64,000 nt of DNA from Methylophilaceae bacterium 11 (GTDB lineage Bacteria > Pseudomonadota > Gammaproteobacteria > Burkholderiales > Methylophilaceae): the NCBI GenBank assembly GCA_000525025.1, contig JCKJ01000001.1, forward strand, positions 1,240,001 to 1,304,000, given 5' to 3'. The position numbers and the translations under genes are program-made. Numbering within the stretch: position 1 is the first letter of the stretch; each line of letters starts with the position of its first letter. Shown here one piece after another: positions 45,320 to 54,527 of the stretch. Under the pieces are notes generated by a model. The model worked only from the letters and a program-made list of their open reading frames with translations, was not told the DNA's origin and ran no database searches.

Positions 45320-47596
45320 TTGAACAATGCAGCCTACATAGGATTAGACGAGACCGACGAATGGGCCAAGTTTAGTCATGCACTTAATTCGCCAAAACAG
45401 GTTTGGGAATCTCATATTGTGGTGGATGGCATGCATTGTGCCGCGTGTGCGATGAATGTAGAGCGGGCGCTGACGTCTGTTGCAGGGGTCATCTCTGCCG
45501 AAGTCAACGCAACCAGTAAGCGTGCGCGCATTACTTGGTCTGCGGATACCACCAAACCATCTGCTTGGATGGATGCACTGAGCCAAGCTGGCTATGCTGC
45601 ATTGCCTGCCAATGAAGTGTTTAATCTGGATGCACGCCGTAAACAACAGCGATTAATGCTGTGGCGTATGTTAGTGGCTGGCTTTTGTATGATGCAAGTC
45701 ATGATGTACGCATATCCTGCTTACATTTCCCCATCGAGTGACATGACGCAGGATATTCAAACGTTATTGCGCTGGGCGTCTTGGGTGCTGACGTTACCCG
45801 TCATGTTGTTTTCTGCAACGCCTTTCTTTAGTAACGCTTTCAATGATTTAAAAAATCGCCAAATCAGTATGGATCTGCCGGTGGCGCTGGGCATTCTCAT
45901 CACTTTTGTTGTCAGTTCTGCCGGCACCTTCCAGCCAGAGGGGTGGTGGGGCCAAGAAGTCTACTTTGATTCGCTCACGATGTTTGTATTTTTTCTACTC
46001 ACAGGCCGTTGGTTAGAACTTAGAATGCGCGACCGCACCGCCGGCGCGCTGGATGTGCTGATGCGCAGATTGCCCAGCACCATTGAACGCCTCACTACAA
46101 AAGGTGAGTTTGAGCGTATTGCTGTTAATCGCTTACTGGTGAATGATGTTGTACGTGTGCTACCCGGAGAAGCATTTCCTGCTGATGGTCAAGTGTTGGC
46201 AGGTGAGACGCGTGTAGACGAAGCGTTGTTGACAGGGGAGTCCTACCCACTCGTGAAAACTGTCGGCCAAACAGTCATTGCCGGTAGCTACAATTTGCAG
46301 ACACCAATAGAAGTACGTGTCACCCAGCTAGGTAACAATACACGTTACGCACAAATTGTCAGTCTGATGGAGCGTGCCTCGATTGAGAAGCCAAGGTTAG
46401 CGATGATTGCAGATCGTATTGCCAGACCTTTCTTAATAGGAGTGATGCTTGCTGCCGCGATTGCGGCTATCCTCTTATGGCCAACTGATCATGCGCGCGC
46501 CTTGATGGCGGCTGTCGCTGTGTTGATTGTCACTTGCCCTTGTGCGTTATCGCTCGCGACACCGGCTGCCATGTTGACTATCTCCGGCGCGTTGGCGCAA
46601 AAAGGTGTATTGGTTAGAAAAATGCAGGCACTAGAGGCGCTATCACAGGTAGATACTGTGGTGTTTGATAAAACCGGCACCCTCACCCAAGATGCGCTGA
46701 CGATTGCAAGCATAGACACTGCATCAGAGTACACGCCAGTACAAGCACTGGCGATAGCAGCTACGCTTGCCAGTGCCTCGCTGCACCCACTCTCTAAAGC
46801 GATTGTGCAAGCAGCTGCGCCGCAGCCGCCAGCGCAAGATTTGCAAACACAAGATTTACACATAAGTGCAGTGAAAGAAGTGCATGGCGCAGGGCTTAGC
46901 GCAAATTCTGCAATTGGCGCATTAAAATTAGGCTCTTCAGTATTTTGTGGATTAGAAAATTTAGATAGAATGGCGGCCCCTGTGGTTTATCTTGTTTCTG
47001 AGCACGGTTGGATCGCGACGTTTACGTTTGAAGAGTCCATCAGAGCCGATGCTGAGTCATCTATCCGTACATTAATTCAGCAAGGCATCCAAGTGCAATT
47101 ATTGTCAGGCGACCAAGCCGATACCGTGAGCGCTTTTGGGCAAAAAGTAGGGATCGCGCATGCTCGTGGTGGATGTACGCCAAAAGATAAATTGCTACAT
47201 ATGCAACTACTGCAGCAGCAAGGTAGTCAAGTAGCCATGATTGGTGATGGATTAAACGATGGGCCGATTTTAGCGCTTGCCAATGTGTCGATTGCGATGG
47301 GGCAGGCGGTGCCATTGGCGCAAGCGCAAGCGGATTTTGTGGTAATGAACAACCAAATTGGGATGGTAGTGTTATTGCTGAGTCAAGCTAAACGCACCAT
47401 GCGTATTGTGAAACAGAATTTAATGTGGGCTTTAGCTTACAACATGGTGTGTGTGCCGATTGCCATTATGGGATGGCTCCCAGCATGGCTGGCTGGGTTA
47501 GGCATGGCATTGAGCTCGCTTTTGGTAGTGGCAAACGCTTTGCGCTTATCCACATTGCCTACGCAGAACTTATCCGGTTTAGGTAACACGGGTTAA
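45320..47596 (+). CDS. ccoI: CcoI, copper-exporting P1B-type ATPase (TTG start)
   Basis: A 758-residue copper pump that delivers copper for cbb3 oxidase. An N-terminal heavy-metal domain has GMHCAACAMN (about residues 37-46). Eight membrane helices, the TGES phosphatase loop (LLTGESYP), the ion-binding CPCALSLATPA (about 403), the phosphorylation site DKTGTLTQD (about 447) and GDGLNDGPILA (about 634) are in order. The frame starts with TTG at 45320, and the first internal ATG lies in the metal-binding motif. It is followed 7 bases later by ccoS, so it belongs to the ccoGHIS set, not general copper resistance. Confidence 0.92.
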   Translation: MNNAAYIGLDETDEWAKFSHALNSPKQVWESHIVVDGMHCAACAMNVERALTSVAGVISAEVNATSKRARITWSADTTKPSAWMDALSQAGYAALPANEVFNLDARRKQQRLMLWRMLVAGFCMMQVMMYAYPAYISPSSDMTQDIQTLLRWASWVLTLPVMLFSATPFFSNAFNDLKNRQISMDLPVALGILITFVVSSAGTFQPEGWWGQEVYFDSLTMFVFFLLTGRWLELRMRDRTAGALDVLMRRLPSTIERLTTKGEFERIAVNRLLVNDVVRVLPGEAFPADGQVLAGETRVDEALLTGESYPLVKTVGQTVIAGSYNLQTPIEVRVTQLGNNTRYAQIVSLMERASIEKPRLAMIADRIARPFLIGVMLAAAIAAILLWPTDHARALMAAVAVLIVTCPCALSLATPAAMLTISGALAQKGVLVRKMQALEALSQVDTVVFDKTGTLTQDALTIASIDTASEYTPVQALAIAATLASASLHPLSKAIVQAAAPQPPAQDLQTQDLHISAVKEVHGAGLSANSAIGALKLGSSVFCGLENLDRMAAPVVYLVSEHGWIATFTFEESIRADAESSIRTLIQQGIQVQLLSGDQADTVSAFGQKVGIAHARGGCTPKDKLLHMQLLQQQGSQVAMIGDGLNDGPILALANVSIAMGQAVPLAQAQADFVVMNNQIGMVVLLLSQAKRTMRIVKQNLMWALAYNMVCVPIAIMGWLPAWLAGLGMALSSLLVVANALRLSTLPTQNLSGLGNTG

Positions 47597-47603
47597 CTCA
47601 ATC

Positions 47604-47741
47604 ATGGATATTTTATTTTTATTGGTACCGCTGTCAGTTGTCCTAGTGTTTTTTATTTTAGGCGGCTTATGGTGGGCAATTAATACCGGTCAATTTGAAG
47701 ACATTGAGCCGGAAGGTGAACGTATTCTGCACGAAGATTGA
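47604..47741 (+). CDS. ccoS: CcoS, cbb3 oxidase assembly protein (45 residues)
   Basis: A 45-residue single-helix membrane protein. A hydrophobic N-terminus (residues 3-22, ending GGLWWAINTGQFED) is followed by an acidic tail EGERILHED, the standard CcoS form. It is required to load copper and haem into CcoN. The ATG at 47604 lies 7 bases after ccoI. The stop codon overlaps a perfect FNR box, so the end of ccoS doubles as the control region of ccoNOQP. Confidence 0.9.
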   Translation: MDILFLLVPLSVVLVFFILGGLWWAINTGQFEDIEPEGERILHED

Positions 47742-47751
47742 TTTGTATCAA
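47738..47751 (+). promoter_or_regulatory. FNR box upstream of ccoN
   Basis: TTGAT-TTGT-ATCAA matches the FNR consensus exactly. CAAACT at 47774-47779 sits at the spacing of a weak -10, placing the site about 41 bp before the start. FNR control of cbb3 oxidase is known in other bacteria. Confidence 0.8.
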
Positions 47752-47813
47752 TTTGGATACAGCAATTTTACGGCAAACTGATTTGTAGTCATTAAGTAAC
47801 TTTGGAGAAGTCA

Positions 47814-49250
47814 ATGCAACTTGAACATGCGCAACCAACCACCTATAACGACAAGGTGGTGCGGCAATTTTCTATTATGGCTGTCGTCTGGGGCGTCTTT
47901 GGTATGCTCATGGGCGTTATCATTGCCGCCCAACTGGTATGGCCGGAGCTCAATCTGGGTTTACCATGGACTAGTTTTGGTCGCTTAAGACCACTACACA
48001 CCAATGCGGTGATTTTTGCATTTGGTGGCTGTGCGTTGTTTGCAACTTCTTTGTATGTAGTGCAACGCACCTGTCAGACGCGTTTATTCTGTGGCAAGCT
48101 GGCCTCGTTTATGTTCTGGGGCTGGCAGGCTGTGATTGTGGCTGCAGCCATTTCTCTGCCATTAGGTTATACCCAAGGTAAAGAATATGCAGAGCTGGAA
48201 TGGCCGATTGATATCCTTATCGCCATTGTGTGGATCTCTTATGCGGTTGTTTTCTTTGGCACCATTGCGCAACGTAAGGTGAAACATATCTATGTCGCCA
48301 ACTGGTTCTACGGCGCTTTTATTATCGCAGTTGCTTTGCTGCATATCGTCAATAGTGCGGCGATTCCAGCAGGTTATATGAAGTCTTATTCTGCCTATGC
48401 GGGTGTGCAAGATGCCATGGTGCAATGGTGGTATGGTCATAACGCTGTGGGCTTCTTCCTAACGGCTGGCTTTTTGGGCATGATGTATTACTTTGTGCCT
48501 AAGCAAGCAGAGCGTCCAGTGTATTCATACAGCTTGTCTATCGTACACTTTTGGGCATTGATATTTACCTACATGTGGGCGGGTCCGCACCACTTGCATT
48601 ACACCGCGTTACCAGACTGGACACAATCATTAGGCATGGTGTTCTCACTGATTCTACTGGCACCAAGCTGGGGTGGCATGATCAATGGCATCATGACCTT
48701 ATCTGGCGCATGGCATAAATTGCGTACAGACCCGATCTTACGTTTCTTGATTGTTTCGCTTTCTTTCTATGGCATGAGTACATTTGAAGGCCCAATGATG
48801 GCGATTAAAACGGTGAATGCTTTATCACATTACACCGATTGGACTGTTGGGCACGTGCATTCTGGTGCGTTAGGTTGGGTTGGATTGATTTCCATGGGTT
48901 CACTGTATTACATGATTCCACGCCTGTTTGGCCAAAAACAAATGTACAGCGTCAAAGCGATTGAGTTGCACTTTTGGTTAGCCACAATCGGCATCGTGTT
49001 GTATATCGCTGCTTTGTGGATTTCTGGCGTGATGGAAGGCTTGATGTGGCGTGCCATGAACGCGGACGGCACCTTGGCGTACACCTTTGTAGAAAGTGTA
49101 AAAGCTAAGTTCCCATACTACTTTACCCGTTTACTAGGGGGTAGCTTGTATCTCAGCGGCATGTTAGTGATGCTCTGGAATACCTATAAAACGGCCACCA
49201 ATGGTAAACCAGTGGTGGTGAATATTCCTCCTGTAACTGCGCACGCTTAA
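47814..49250 (+). CDS. ccoN: Cytochrome cbb3 oxidase subunit I (CcoN)
   Basis: A 478-residue catalytic subunit with twelve membrane helices that reduces oxygen at a haem b3-CuB centre with high affinity. Haem and copper ligand histidines appear in [29 protein letters not shown] and [17 protein letters not shown] at 47804-47807 shows that the ATG at 47814 is the start; the upstream TTG-opened frame (47802) is not used. It leads the ccoNOQP operon under an FNR box. Confidence 0.97.
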   Translation: MQLEHAQPTTYNDKVVRQFSIMAVVWGVFGMLMGVIIAAQLVWPELNLGLPWTSFGRLRPLHTNAVIFAFGGCALFATSLYVVQRTCQTRLFCGKLASFMFWGWQAVIVAAAISLPLGYTQGKEYAELEWPIDILIAIVWISYAVVFFGTIAQRKVKHIYVANWFYGAFIIAVALLHIVNSAAIPAGYMKSYSAYAGVQDAMVQWWYGHNAVGFFLTAGFLGMMYYFVPKQAERPVYSYSLSIVHFWALIFTYMWAGPHHLHYTALPDWTQSLGMVFSLILLAPSWGGMINGIMTLSGAWHKLRTDPILRFLIVSLSFYGMSTFEGPMMAIKTVNALSHYTDWTVGHVHSGALGWVGLISMGSLYYMIPRLFGQKQMYSVKAIELHFWLATIGIVLYIAALWISGVMEGLMWRAMNADGTLAYTFVESVKAKFPYYFTRLLGGSLYLSGMLVMLWNTYKTATNGKPVVVNIPPVTAHA

Positions 49251-49260
49251 GGAAGACAAG

Positions 49261-49887
49261 ATGTCGAATGAACAAAAGAAAGGTGGCTTTAGCCACGAGA
49301 AAGTAGAAACCAACAGCTTTTTGTTGATTGTGTTAACACTGATTACCATTGCATTTGGTGGGCTGGTAGAGATCGTGCCGCTGTTTTTCCAAAAATCGAC
49401 CACAGAGCCGATTCGTGGACTTGAGCCTTACACGGCTGTGCAATTAGCCGGGCGCGATGTGTACATTCGTGAAGGCTGCTACAACTGCCACTCACAAATG
49501 GTGCGCCCATTCCATGCGGAAACGTTGCGTTATGGACATTACTCAGTAGCGGGTGAGTATGTGTATGACCATCCATTCCAATGGGGTAGTAAACGTACTG
49601 GCCCAGATTTACACCGAGTTGGTGGTCGCTACAGCGATGATTGGCATCGTATTCACTTGAATAACCCACGTGATTTAGTACCTGAGTCTATTATGCCGGC
49701 TTACCCATGGTTAGAAACCGCGCAAGTTGATCCTTCACAAATGGCGCCTAGAATGCGTGCACTCCGCACGGTAGGTGTGCCATATACCGATGCACAAATT
49801 GCAGCGGCGGCTGATGAAGTGAAAGGTAAGACAGAAATGGATGCGGTGATTGCTTATCTGCAAGTGTTGGGTACCCACCTCAAATAA
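49261..49887 (+). CDS. ccoO: Cytochrome cbb3 oxidase subunit II (CcoO)
   Basis: A 208-residue membrane-anchored monohaem cytochrome c. One N-terminal helix (about residues 20-40) is followed by the haem site CYNCHSQM (about 77-84) and SIMPAYPWL with the methionine ligand (about 141). It takes electrons from CcoP to CcoN. GGAAGACAAG before the ATG gives a ribosome site. It lies 10 bases after ccoN. Confidence 0.97.
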   Translation: MSNEQKKGGFSHEKVETNSFLLIVLTLITIAFGGLVEIVPLFFQKSTTEPIRGLEPYTAVQLAGRDVYIREGCYNCHSQMVRPFHAETLRYGHYSVAGEYVYDHPFQWGSKRTGPDLHRVGGRYSDDWHRIHLNNPRDLVPESIMPAYPWLETAQVDPSQMAPRMRALRTVGVPYTDAQIAAAADEVKGKTEMDAVIAYLQVLGTHLK

Positions 49888-49903
49888 TTAACAGGAGCAG
49901 CAC

Positions 49904-50041
49904 ATGGAAATTACGACATTGCGTGTATTGGCTACGGTGGTTAGCTTCTTGGTGTTTGTTGGGATTGCGGTTTGGGCTTGGCGCAATCGCGATTCATCAG
50001 GCTTTAAAGAGGCAGAATCACTGCCGTTTATAGAAGATTAA
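49904..50041 (+). CDS. ccoQ: CcoQ, small cbb3 oxidase subunit (45 residues)
   Basis: A 45-residue protein with one membrane helix (about residues 8-26), then WAWRNRDSSGFKEAESLPF, typical of CcoQ/FixQ. ACAGGAGCA before the ATG at 49904 is a good ribosome site. It stabilises the oxidase complex, mainly its CcoP interaction. It lies between ccoO and ccoP, the standard position. Confidence 0.9.
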   Translation: MEITTLRVLATVVSFLVFVGIAVWAWRNRDSSGFKEAESLPFIED

Positions 50042-50052
50042 GGGAAGTTATT

Positions 50053-50952
50053 ATGAGTGATTTTGTTCATGGGTTTTGGCCGGCGTTTATTACGGCCATC
50101 AGTTTAGGCGGTATTTTCGGTTGCGTACTATTGCTCTGGTTTGCTAGCAAAGTGAAAGTCAACGTAGCAGATGATGGTTCTAACGGCCACGTTTGGGATG
50201 AAGATTTGCGTGAAATGAACAACCCAATGCCGATGTGGTGGGTGGGTTTGTTTATCATCACTGTGATTTTTGGCTTGTCCTATTTGTTCTTGTTCCCGGG
50301 CTTAGGGACGTATGCGGGCAAACTGGGCTGGACGGAGATTAAAGAGTACGAGGCGGAAGTGGCTAAAACTAACGCAGCCATCGCGCCTATTTATGCTAAA
50401 TACGCGGCAACCTCTGTCGAGGACTTAGCGAAAAATGAAGAAGCAAAAGGGATTGGGCAACGTTTGTTTTTGAATAATTGCGCACAATGTCATGGCTCAG
50501 ATGCACGTGGTAGTCGTGGCTTTCCAAATTTAACCGATCACGATTGGTTACATGGTGGTAGCCCTGAAAAAATCAAAGAGACGATTGTCAATGGTCGTAT
50601 CGGTATGATGCCTCCAATGGCTGGCGCACTGGGCACAGAAGATGATGTCAAGAATGTAGCTAACTATGTGTTAAGCCTCTCTGGCAGTATGTATGATTCT
50701 GGACGTGCCGGCGCTGGTAAAGCCAAATTTGGTGTATGTGCAGCATGTCATGGCGCGGATGGTAAAGGCAACCCGATGATTGGCGCACCCAACCTAACAG
50801 ATAATATTTGGTTACATGGCGCTGGCGAGGCGGCCATTATTAAACGTATCCACGAAGGTAAAGTAAACCAAATGCCAGCATGGCAAACCAAATTCACACC
50901 TGAGCAAATTCATGTGTTGACCGCCTATGTGTGGGGTTTGTCGAATAAATGA
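50053..50952 (+). CDS. ccoP: Cytochrome cbb3 oxidase subunit III (CcoP)
   Basis: A 299-residue diheme cytochrome c. Two N-terminal hydrophobic segments (about 8-30 and 60-82) flank NNPMPMWWVGLF. Haem c sites are CAQCHGSD (about 143) and CAACHGAD (about 230), with methionine ligands in MMPPMAG and QMPAWQ. It accepts electrons from soluble cytochromes for CcoO. The stop codon overlaps the start of the second ccoG (ATGA), so this assembly gene is part of the structural operon. Confidence 0.96.
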   Translation: MSDFVHGFWPAFITAISLGGIFGCVLLLWFASKVKVNVADDGSNGHVWDEDLREMNNPMPMWWVGLFIITVIFGLSYLFLFPGLGTYAGKLGWTEIKEYEAEVAKTNAAIAPIYAKYAATSVEDLAKNEEAKGIGQRLFLNNCAQCHGSDARGSRGFPNLTDHDWLHGGSPEKIKETIVNGRIGMMPPMAGALGTEDDVKNVANYVLSLSGSMYDSGRAGAGKAKFGVCAACHGADGKGNPMIGAPNLTDNIWLHGAGEAAIIKRIHEGKVNQMPAWQTKFTPEQIHVLTAYVWGLSNK

Positions 50953-52409
50953 TCGATGCTAAATCGCGGGGCGTGAAAGAGACAGCGATTCCACTGGAAC
51001 AGGTGGTGTATTCGCTGTATCAATCTCAAGACAAGATCTACCCCCGCAGTGTCAGTGGCATATTTAACAATTGGCGCTGGGCCATGGTCTGGCTCACCCA
51101 ATTGTTTTTTTATGGCGTGCCTTGGTTGGAGTGGGGGCAACGTCAGGCCATGCTGTTTGATATAGAGGCCAAGCGCTTTTATATTTTTGGCTTGGTATTT
51201 AATCCGCAAGACCTTATCTACCTTACTTTTCTGCTCATACTTTCTGCGCTTGCGCTGTTTCTGTTTACCGCCGTGGCTGGTAGGCTGTGGTGTGGGTACA
51301 CATGCCCGCAGACCGTGTATACCGAAATATTTTTGTGGATTGAAGCAAAGATAGAAGGGGATAGAGCCGCCAGAATGCGGCTAGATCAGTCCGGTGCCAA
51401 TGTTAAAAAAGTCAGCAGAAAATTCTTCAAACACGTTGTTTGGATTGTTTTCTCCTTATGGACGGGCTTTACCTTCGTCGGTTATTTCACACCCATCCGT
51501 GAGTTGTCCGCGCATTTAATGCAATGGTCCATGGGCCCGTGGGAAATGTTCTGGGTAGGTTTCTACGGTTTTGCCACTTATGGCAACGCAGGATTCATGC
51601 GCGAGCAAGTCTGTAAATACATGTGTCCTTATGCACGCTTTCAAAGCGCAATGTTTGATGATGACACGTTGATTGTGACGTATGACGAGGCAAGAGGCGA
51701 GCCACGCGGTGGCCGTAATAAGAAATCGGTTGAGGCCAATGCCAAACTGGGTTCTTGCATTGATTGTAGCTTGTGCGTGCAAGTGTGCCCAACCGGGATA
51801 GATATTCGCGAAGGTTTGCAATACGAATGTATTGGTTGTGGTGCTTGTGCAGACGTGTGCGATACGGTCATGGATAAAATGGGCTTTGCCCGTGGCTTGA
51901 TTAAATACTCCACACAAAATGCCATGCAGCAACACTGGTCTCGTCATCAGATTTTGCAGCGTGTACTCAGGCCTAGAGTGCTGATTTATTCTGCCATTTT
52001 GGGGTTGTTGACATTAGGCTTAGCCATTAGCTTATATGTGAAACCGTCATTCCGTGTGGATGTATTAAGAGACCGCACGGTGATATCACGCATTTCTCAA
52101 GACAATAAGCTTGAGAATGTATACCGCATAAAAATCATGAATAATGCAGAAGTGACACAGCAGTATGAGGTACATGTACTTGCGGATGCTGCGTTTGAAG
52201 CAGAGTTTAGCGAGATGAAATCGCTGCCGATTGACCGTGCACGCTACGTGATGGATATCAAACCAGGACAGGAACGTTCCTTGGTGATGGAGCTCAAAGT
52301 AGCGGACGGTGTGTTGAATCGTGGTTCGCATCCGATTGCTTTCCAAGTTAAATCACTGGGTACGCAAGAAACCACGGTAGAAAAATCTGTATTTATTATC
52401 ACGCAGTAA
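50949..52409 (+). CDS. ccoG: Cytochrome c oxidase accessory protein CcoG (copy 2)
   Basis: A 486-residue paralogue of the protein at 43661, with the same plan: CGYTCPQTVYTEIF, CIDCSLCVQVCP, CIGCGACADVC and a C-terminal Ig-like domain. Long stretches, such as YGFATYGNAGF, CKYMCPYARFQSAMFDD and VLRPRVLIYSAIL, are identical or nearly so in the two copies. It overlaps ccoP by 4 bases, so it is translated with the oxidase under the FNR box at 47738. Two full CcoG genes within 10 kb is unusual. Confidence 0.94.
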   Translation: MIDAKSRGVKETAIPLEQVVYSLYQSQDKIYPRSVSGIFNNWRWAMVWLTQLFFYGVPWLEWGQRQAMLFDIEAKRFYIFGLVFNPQDLIYLTFLLILSALALFLFTAVAGRLWCGYTCPQTVYTEIFLWIEAKIEGDRAARMRLDQSGANVKKVSRKFFKHVVWIVFSLWTGFTFVGYFTPIRELSAHLMQWSMGPWEMFWVGFYGFATYGNAGFMREQVCKYMCPYARFQSAMFDDDTLIVTYDEARGEPRGGRNKKSVEANAKLGSCIDCSLCVQVCPTGIDIREGLQYECIGCGACADVCDTVMDKMGFARGLIKYSTQNAMQQHWSRHQILQRVLRPRVLIYSAILGLLTLGLAISLYVKPSFRVDVLRDRTVISRISQDNKLENVYRIKIMNNAEVTQQYEVHVLADAAFEAEFSEMKSLPIDRARYVMDIKPGQERSLVMELKVADGVLNRGSHPIAFQVKSLGTQETTVEKSVFIITQ

Positions 52410-52431
52410 ACTCAAATTAAAGGTGTAGCGA

Positions 52432-52692
52432 ATGAATCAAATGCAATCTAAACGCTGGTGGCAATATGGGTATGTATGGTTACTGATTGCCGGGCCTGCA
52501 CTGGTGGTGATTGCATCTTTTATTACTGCTTATTTGGCCATTACGCACCCGGATCCTCCCATTGAAGATTACTATCGCAAAGGTATCGAAATCAATAAAA
52601 CGCTGGATGCCGAACGTGATGGCTTGGTCCCTGCAGTGCAAGGTAGAAACCATGCAGCAACCGGCGTAAAACCTACGCAGCCTGCAAACTAG
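52432..52692 (+). CDS. ccoH: CcoH/FixH-like oxidase assembly protein (short)
   Basis: An 86-residue protein with one membrane helix (about residues 15-36) and the FixH mark DYYRKGIEIN (about 46-55). FixH/CcoH proteins usually have 150-170 residues with a C-terminal periplasmic beta domain. Here the domain is absent and the protein ends in a short polar tail. It follows ccoG copy 2 by 22 bases. Either this is a naturally short form, common in some betaproteobacteria, or it has lost the periplasmic domain. Confidence 0.78.
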   Translation: MNQMQSKRWWQYGYVWLLIAGPALVVIASFITAYLAITHPDPPIEDYYRKGIEINKTLDAERDGLVPAVQGRNHAATGVKPTQPAN

Positions 52693-52702
52693 GGCAAGAC
52701 AC

Positions 52703-53551
52703 TTATTCGCTCACATGCACGGTAATGCCTAACTGGCGAATTTGATGTGCAAAATCAGCCAGCCAAGCCTTGGGCACAGCTGAAATCCATGGTGCTTCCG
52801 GCTGATGTGATGGCCTAGCAACACCGTACACATAGACACCTTCAATCTCACTACGGACTTGTGCCAAGCAATTTAAGTAAGCCTCAACAAACTGCACATC
52901 GGGGGGCAAACCATGCCACGCAAACACACAAGTCTGTACCCAAGTAGGGCAGAGTGCAGTGCACGCGCGGAGACGTGACAACTGTTGTTGCGGATTCACA
53001 TGCACATGGTTGATGCGTTGAATATCGTTGCGTGTGCCTGCATCTAACTTAAACCAGACCTCACCGTACATACCTTGTAAATACGCGATATTGTCTAATA
53101 CCTGTTTGCGATGCATGAGGCTACCATTGGTGATAAGCCGTGTTTTTACTGCAGGTGGCAACTGATATTGGTGACGCAGTGCCTCAACAACTTCTAACGC
53201 TTGGTGCAGCGCAATACAACTGGTAGGTTCGCCATCACCAGAAAACGCAATATCGTTCAATACGCGCATTTCAGGACCAACATGCTGTTGCATAAAGTCA
53301 GTATGTATCAGCATGGTCAGCGCTAGATTCAACTCACTCTCTAACTGCCTAACATTGAGCACTGGTGCCATGCCGCGAGTGAGGTTAGGCACTTGGCAAT
53401 ACACGCATTGCCAGTTACAAGCATGGTTAGGGTTGAGGTTAATGCCGAGCGATACGCCGCCAGCGCGTCTGGAGACTACTGGGTAAACATAGGTGTAATT
53501 TTCAAAATGACGGTAGTGATCATGTACCGATAGTAGCTCTGATGCAGGCAT
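52703..53551 (-). CDS. Radical SAM protein
   Basis: A 282-residue radical SAM enzyme. The iron-sulfur site is NHACNWQCVYCQV (CxxxCxxC, about residues 46-53), followed by FSGDGEPT (about 105-112), the glycine-rich SAM-binding segment, and TNGSL. The family is that of short archaeosine/wyosine-like or Elp3-unrelated proteins found in many proteobacteria; I cannot name the substrate. An in-frame GTG 3 codons upstream (53560) is an alternative start. A 57-base gap containing an inverted repeat separates it from fnr upstream, and it may be co-transcribed with fnr. Confidence 0.78.
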   Translation of the reverse strand: MPASELLSVHDHYRHFENYTYVYPVVSRRAGGVSLGINLNPNHACNWQCVYCQVPNLTRGMAPVLNVRQLESELNLALTMLIHTDFMQQHVGPEMRVLNDIAFSGDGEPTSCIALHQALEVVEALRHQYQLPPAVKTRLITNGSLMHRKQVLDNIAYLQGMYGEVWFKLDAGTRNDIQRINHVHVNPQQQLSRLRACTALCPTWVQTCVFAWHGLPPDVQFVEAYLNCLAQVRSEIEGVYVYGVARPSHQPEAPWISAVPKAWLADFAHQIRQLGITVHVSE

Positions 53552-53585
53552 GGTAGTCACTAAAGGTACATATGTGCTGCTAGTT

Positions 53586-53604
53586 GTTGGTTCAAATGAC
53601 CAAC
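53586..53604 (-). other. Inverted repeat between fnr and the radical SAM gene
   Basis: GTTGGT (53586-53591) and ACCAAC (53599-53604) are separated by 7 bases. There is no following T tract on the minus strand, so it is not a clear terminator; it could be an RNA processing or stability hairpin. Confidence 0.45.
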
Positions 53605-53608
53605 TGAC

Positions 53609-54403
53609 TTAGCCACACGACTGCGGTGTAAAAATATTCTTCAGTGCATCCGGGTTGAGAATTTTGACATTGCGTTGCTTGACTTCAATAATGCCTTCTT
53701 CGCTAAATTTTGAAAATGTGCGGCTGACTGTCTCTAACTTCATGCCTAAATAGCTGCCGATTTCCTCACGTGTCATGCGTAATACAAACTCAGTTTGGGA
53801 AAATCCACGTGCATGTAGCCGTTGCACGAGATTGAGTAAAAATGCCGCAAGGCGCTCTTCTGCACGCATGTTGCCCAATAGCATCATGACACCATTTTCA
53901 CGCACGATTTCCCGGCTCATGATTTTATGTACATGACGTTGCAACACTGGAAATTCGCGTGAAAGTTCTTCTACGTTCTCAAACGGCATGACACACACTT
54001 CGGCGTCTTCCAGCGCAATTGCGTTGCAGTGATGCTGGTCACTGACAATGCCATCCATGCCAATGATTTCACCCGCCATTTGAAAGCCGGTCACTTGTTC
54101 GCGGCCATCTTCTGACAGCACAGAGGTTTTAAAGTAGCCGGTACGAATCGCGTATAAAGTAGTGAACGGGTCGCCATGGCTAAATAAATGACTGCCTTCT
54201 TTAATGCGTTTTCTGGTAGAGACCACGCTGTCTAACTTCACCATTTCTGCTTGCTGCAGGCCGACTGGCATACACAACTCACGCAAATTACAGTTGGAAC
54301 AGGCAACTTTAAATAATTCAGGATTCATTGGTGGCGATATCCAAGCTTGGTCTGACAAAGAGCTTACATTATATGCTTCCGTCAACGTGATTGCATCTAG
54401 CAT
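53609..54403 (-). CDS. fnr: FNR, oxygen-sensing CRP-family regulator
   Basis: A 264-residue CRP-FNR regulator. CSNCNLREL-C (Cys35, Cys38, Cys44) plus Cys137 in AEVCVMPF should hold an oxygen-labile [4Fe-4S] cluster. A cyclic-nucleotide-type domain and a long dimer helix follow, then the HTH with LETVSRTF, whose E--SR triad reads TTGAT. The start is fixed by AGGA at 54411-54414, 7 bases before the ATG at 54403; the longer frame to 54631 would read through the promoter. A perfect FNR box lies 41 bp before the predicted start of transcription (CATAAT at 54434-54439), so fnr should activate or control itself. Confidence 0.95.
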   Translation of the reverse strand: MLDAITLTEAYNVSSLSDQAWISPPMNPELFKVACSNCNLRELCMPVGLQQAEMVKLDSVVSTRKRIKEGSHLFSHGDPFTTLYAIRTGYFKTSVLSEDGREQVTGFQMAGEIIGMDGIVSDQHHCNAIALEDAEVCVMPFENVEELSREFPVLQRHVHKIMSREIVRENGVMMLLGNMRAEERLAAFLLNLVQRLHARGFSQTEFVLRMTREEIGSYLGMKLETVSRTFSKFSEEGIIEVKQRNVKILNPDALKNIFTPQSCG

Positions 54404-54460
54404 GGTGTGATCCTGATGTAGAGATGATGACGGATTATGCTGGATTGTATTTTTCATTGT

Positions 54461-54474
54461 TTGATGTACATCAA
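54461..54474. promoter_or_regulatory. FNR box shared by fnr and hemN
   Basis: TTGAT-GTAC-ATCAA matches the consensus perfectly. Its centre is about 41 bp before a predicted fnr start site near 54427 (CATAAT at 54434-54439, minus strand). On the plus strand CAAAGT at 54497-54502 has the spacing of a weak hemN -10, so one site may act on both genes. Confidence 0.85.
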
Positions 54475-54527
54475 AGAGCTTGCCGATTAATGCTGGCAAA
54501 GTAGTGCTTATCTTAAGGAGCACCATC

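Noticed and set aside
51516-51947. 143-codon minus-strand frame opposite ccoG copy 2
   Set aside because: A shadow frame; a similar shadow occurs opposite ccoG copy 1, as expected from paralogous DNA.
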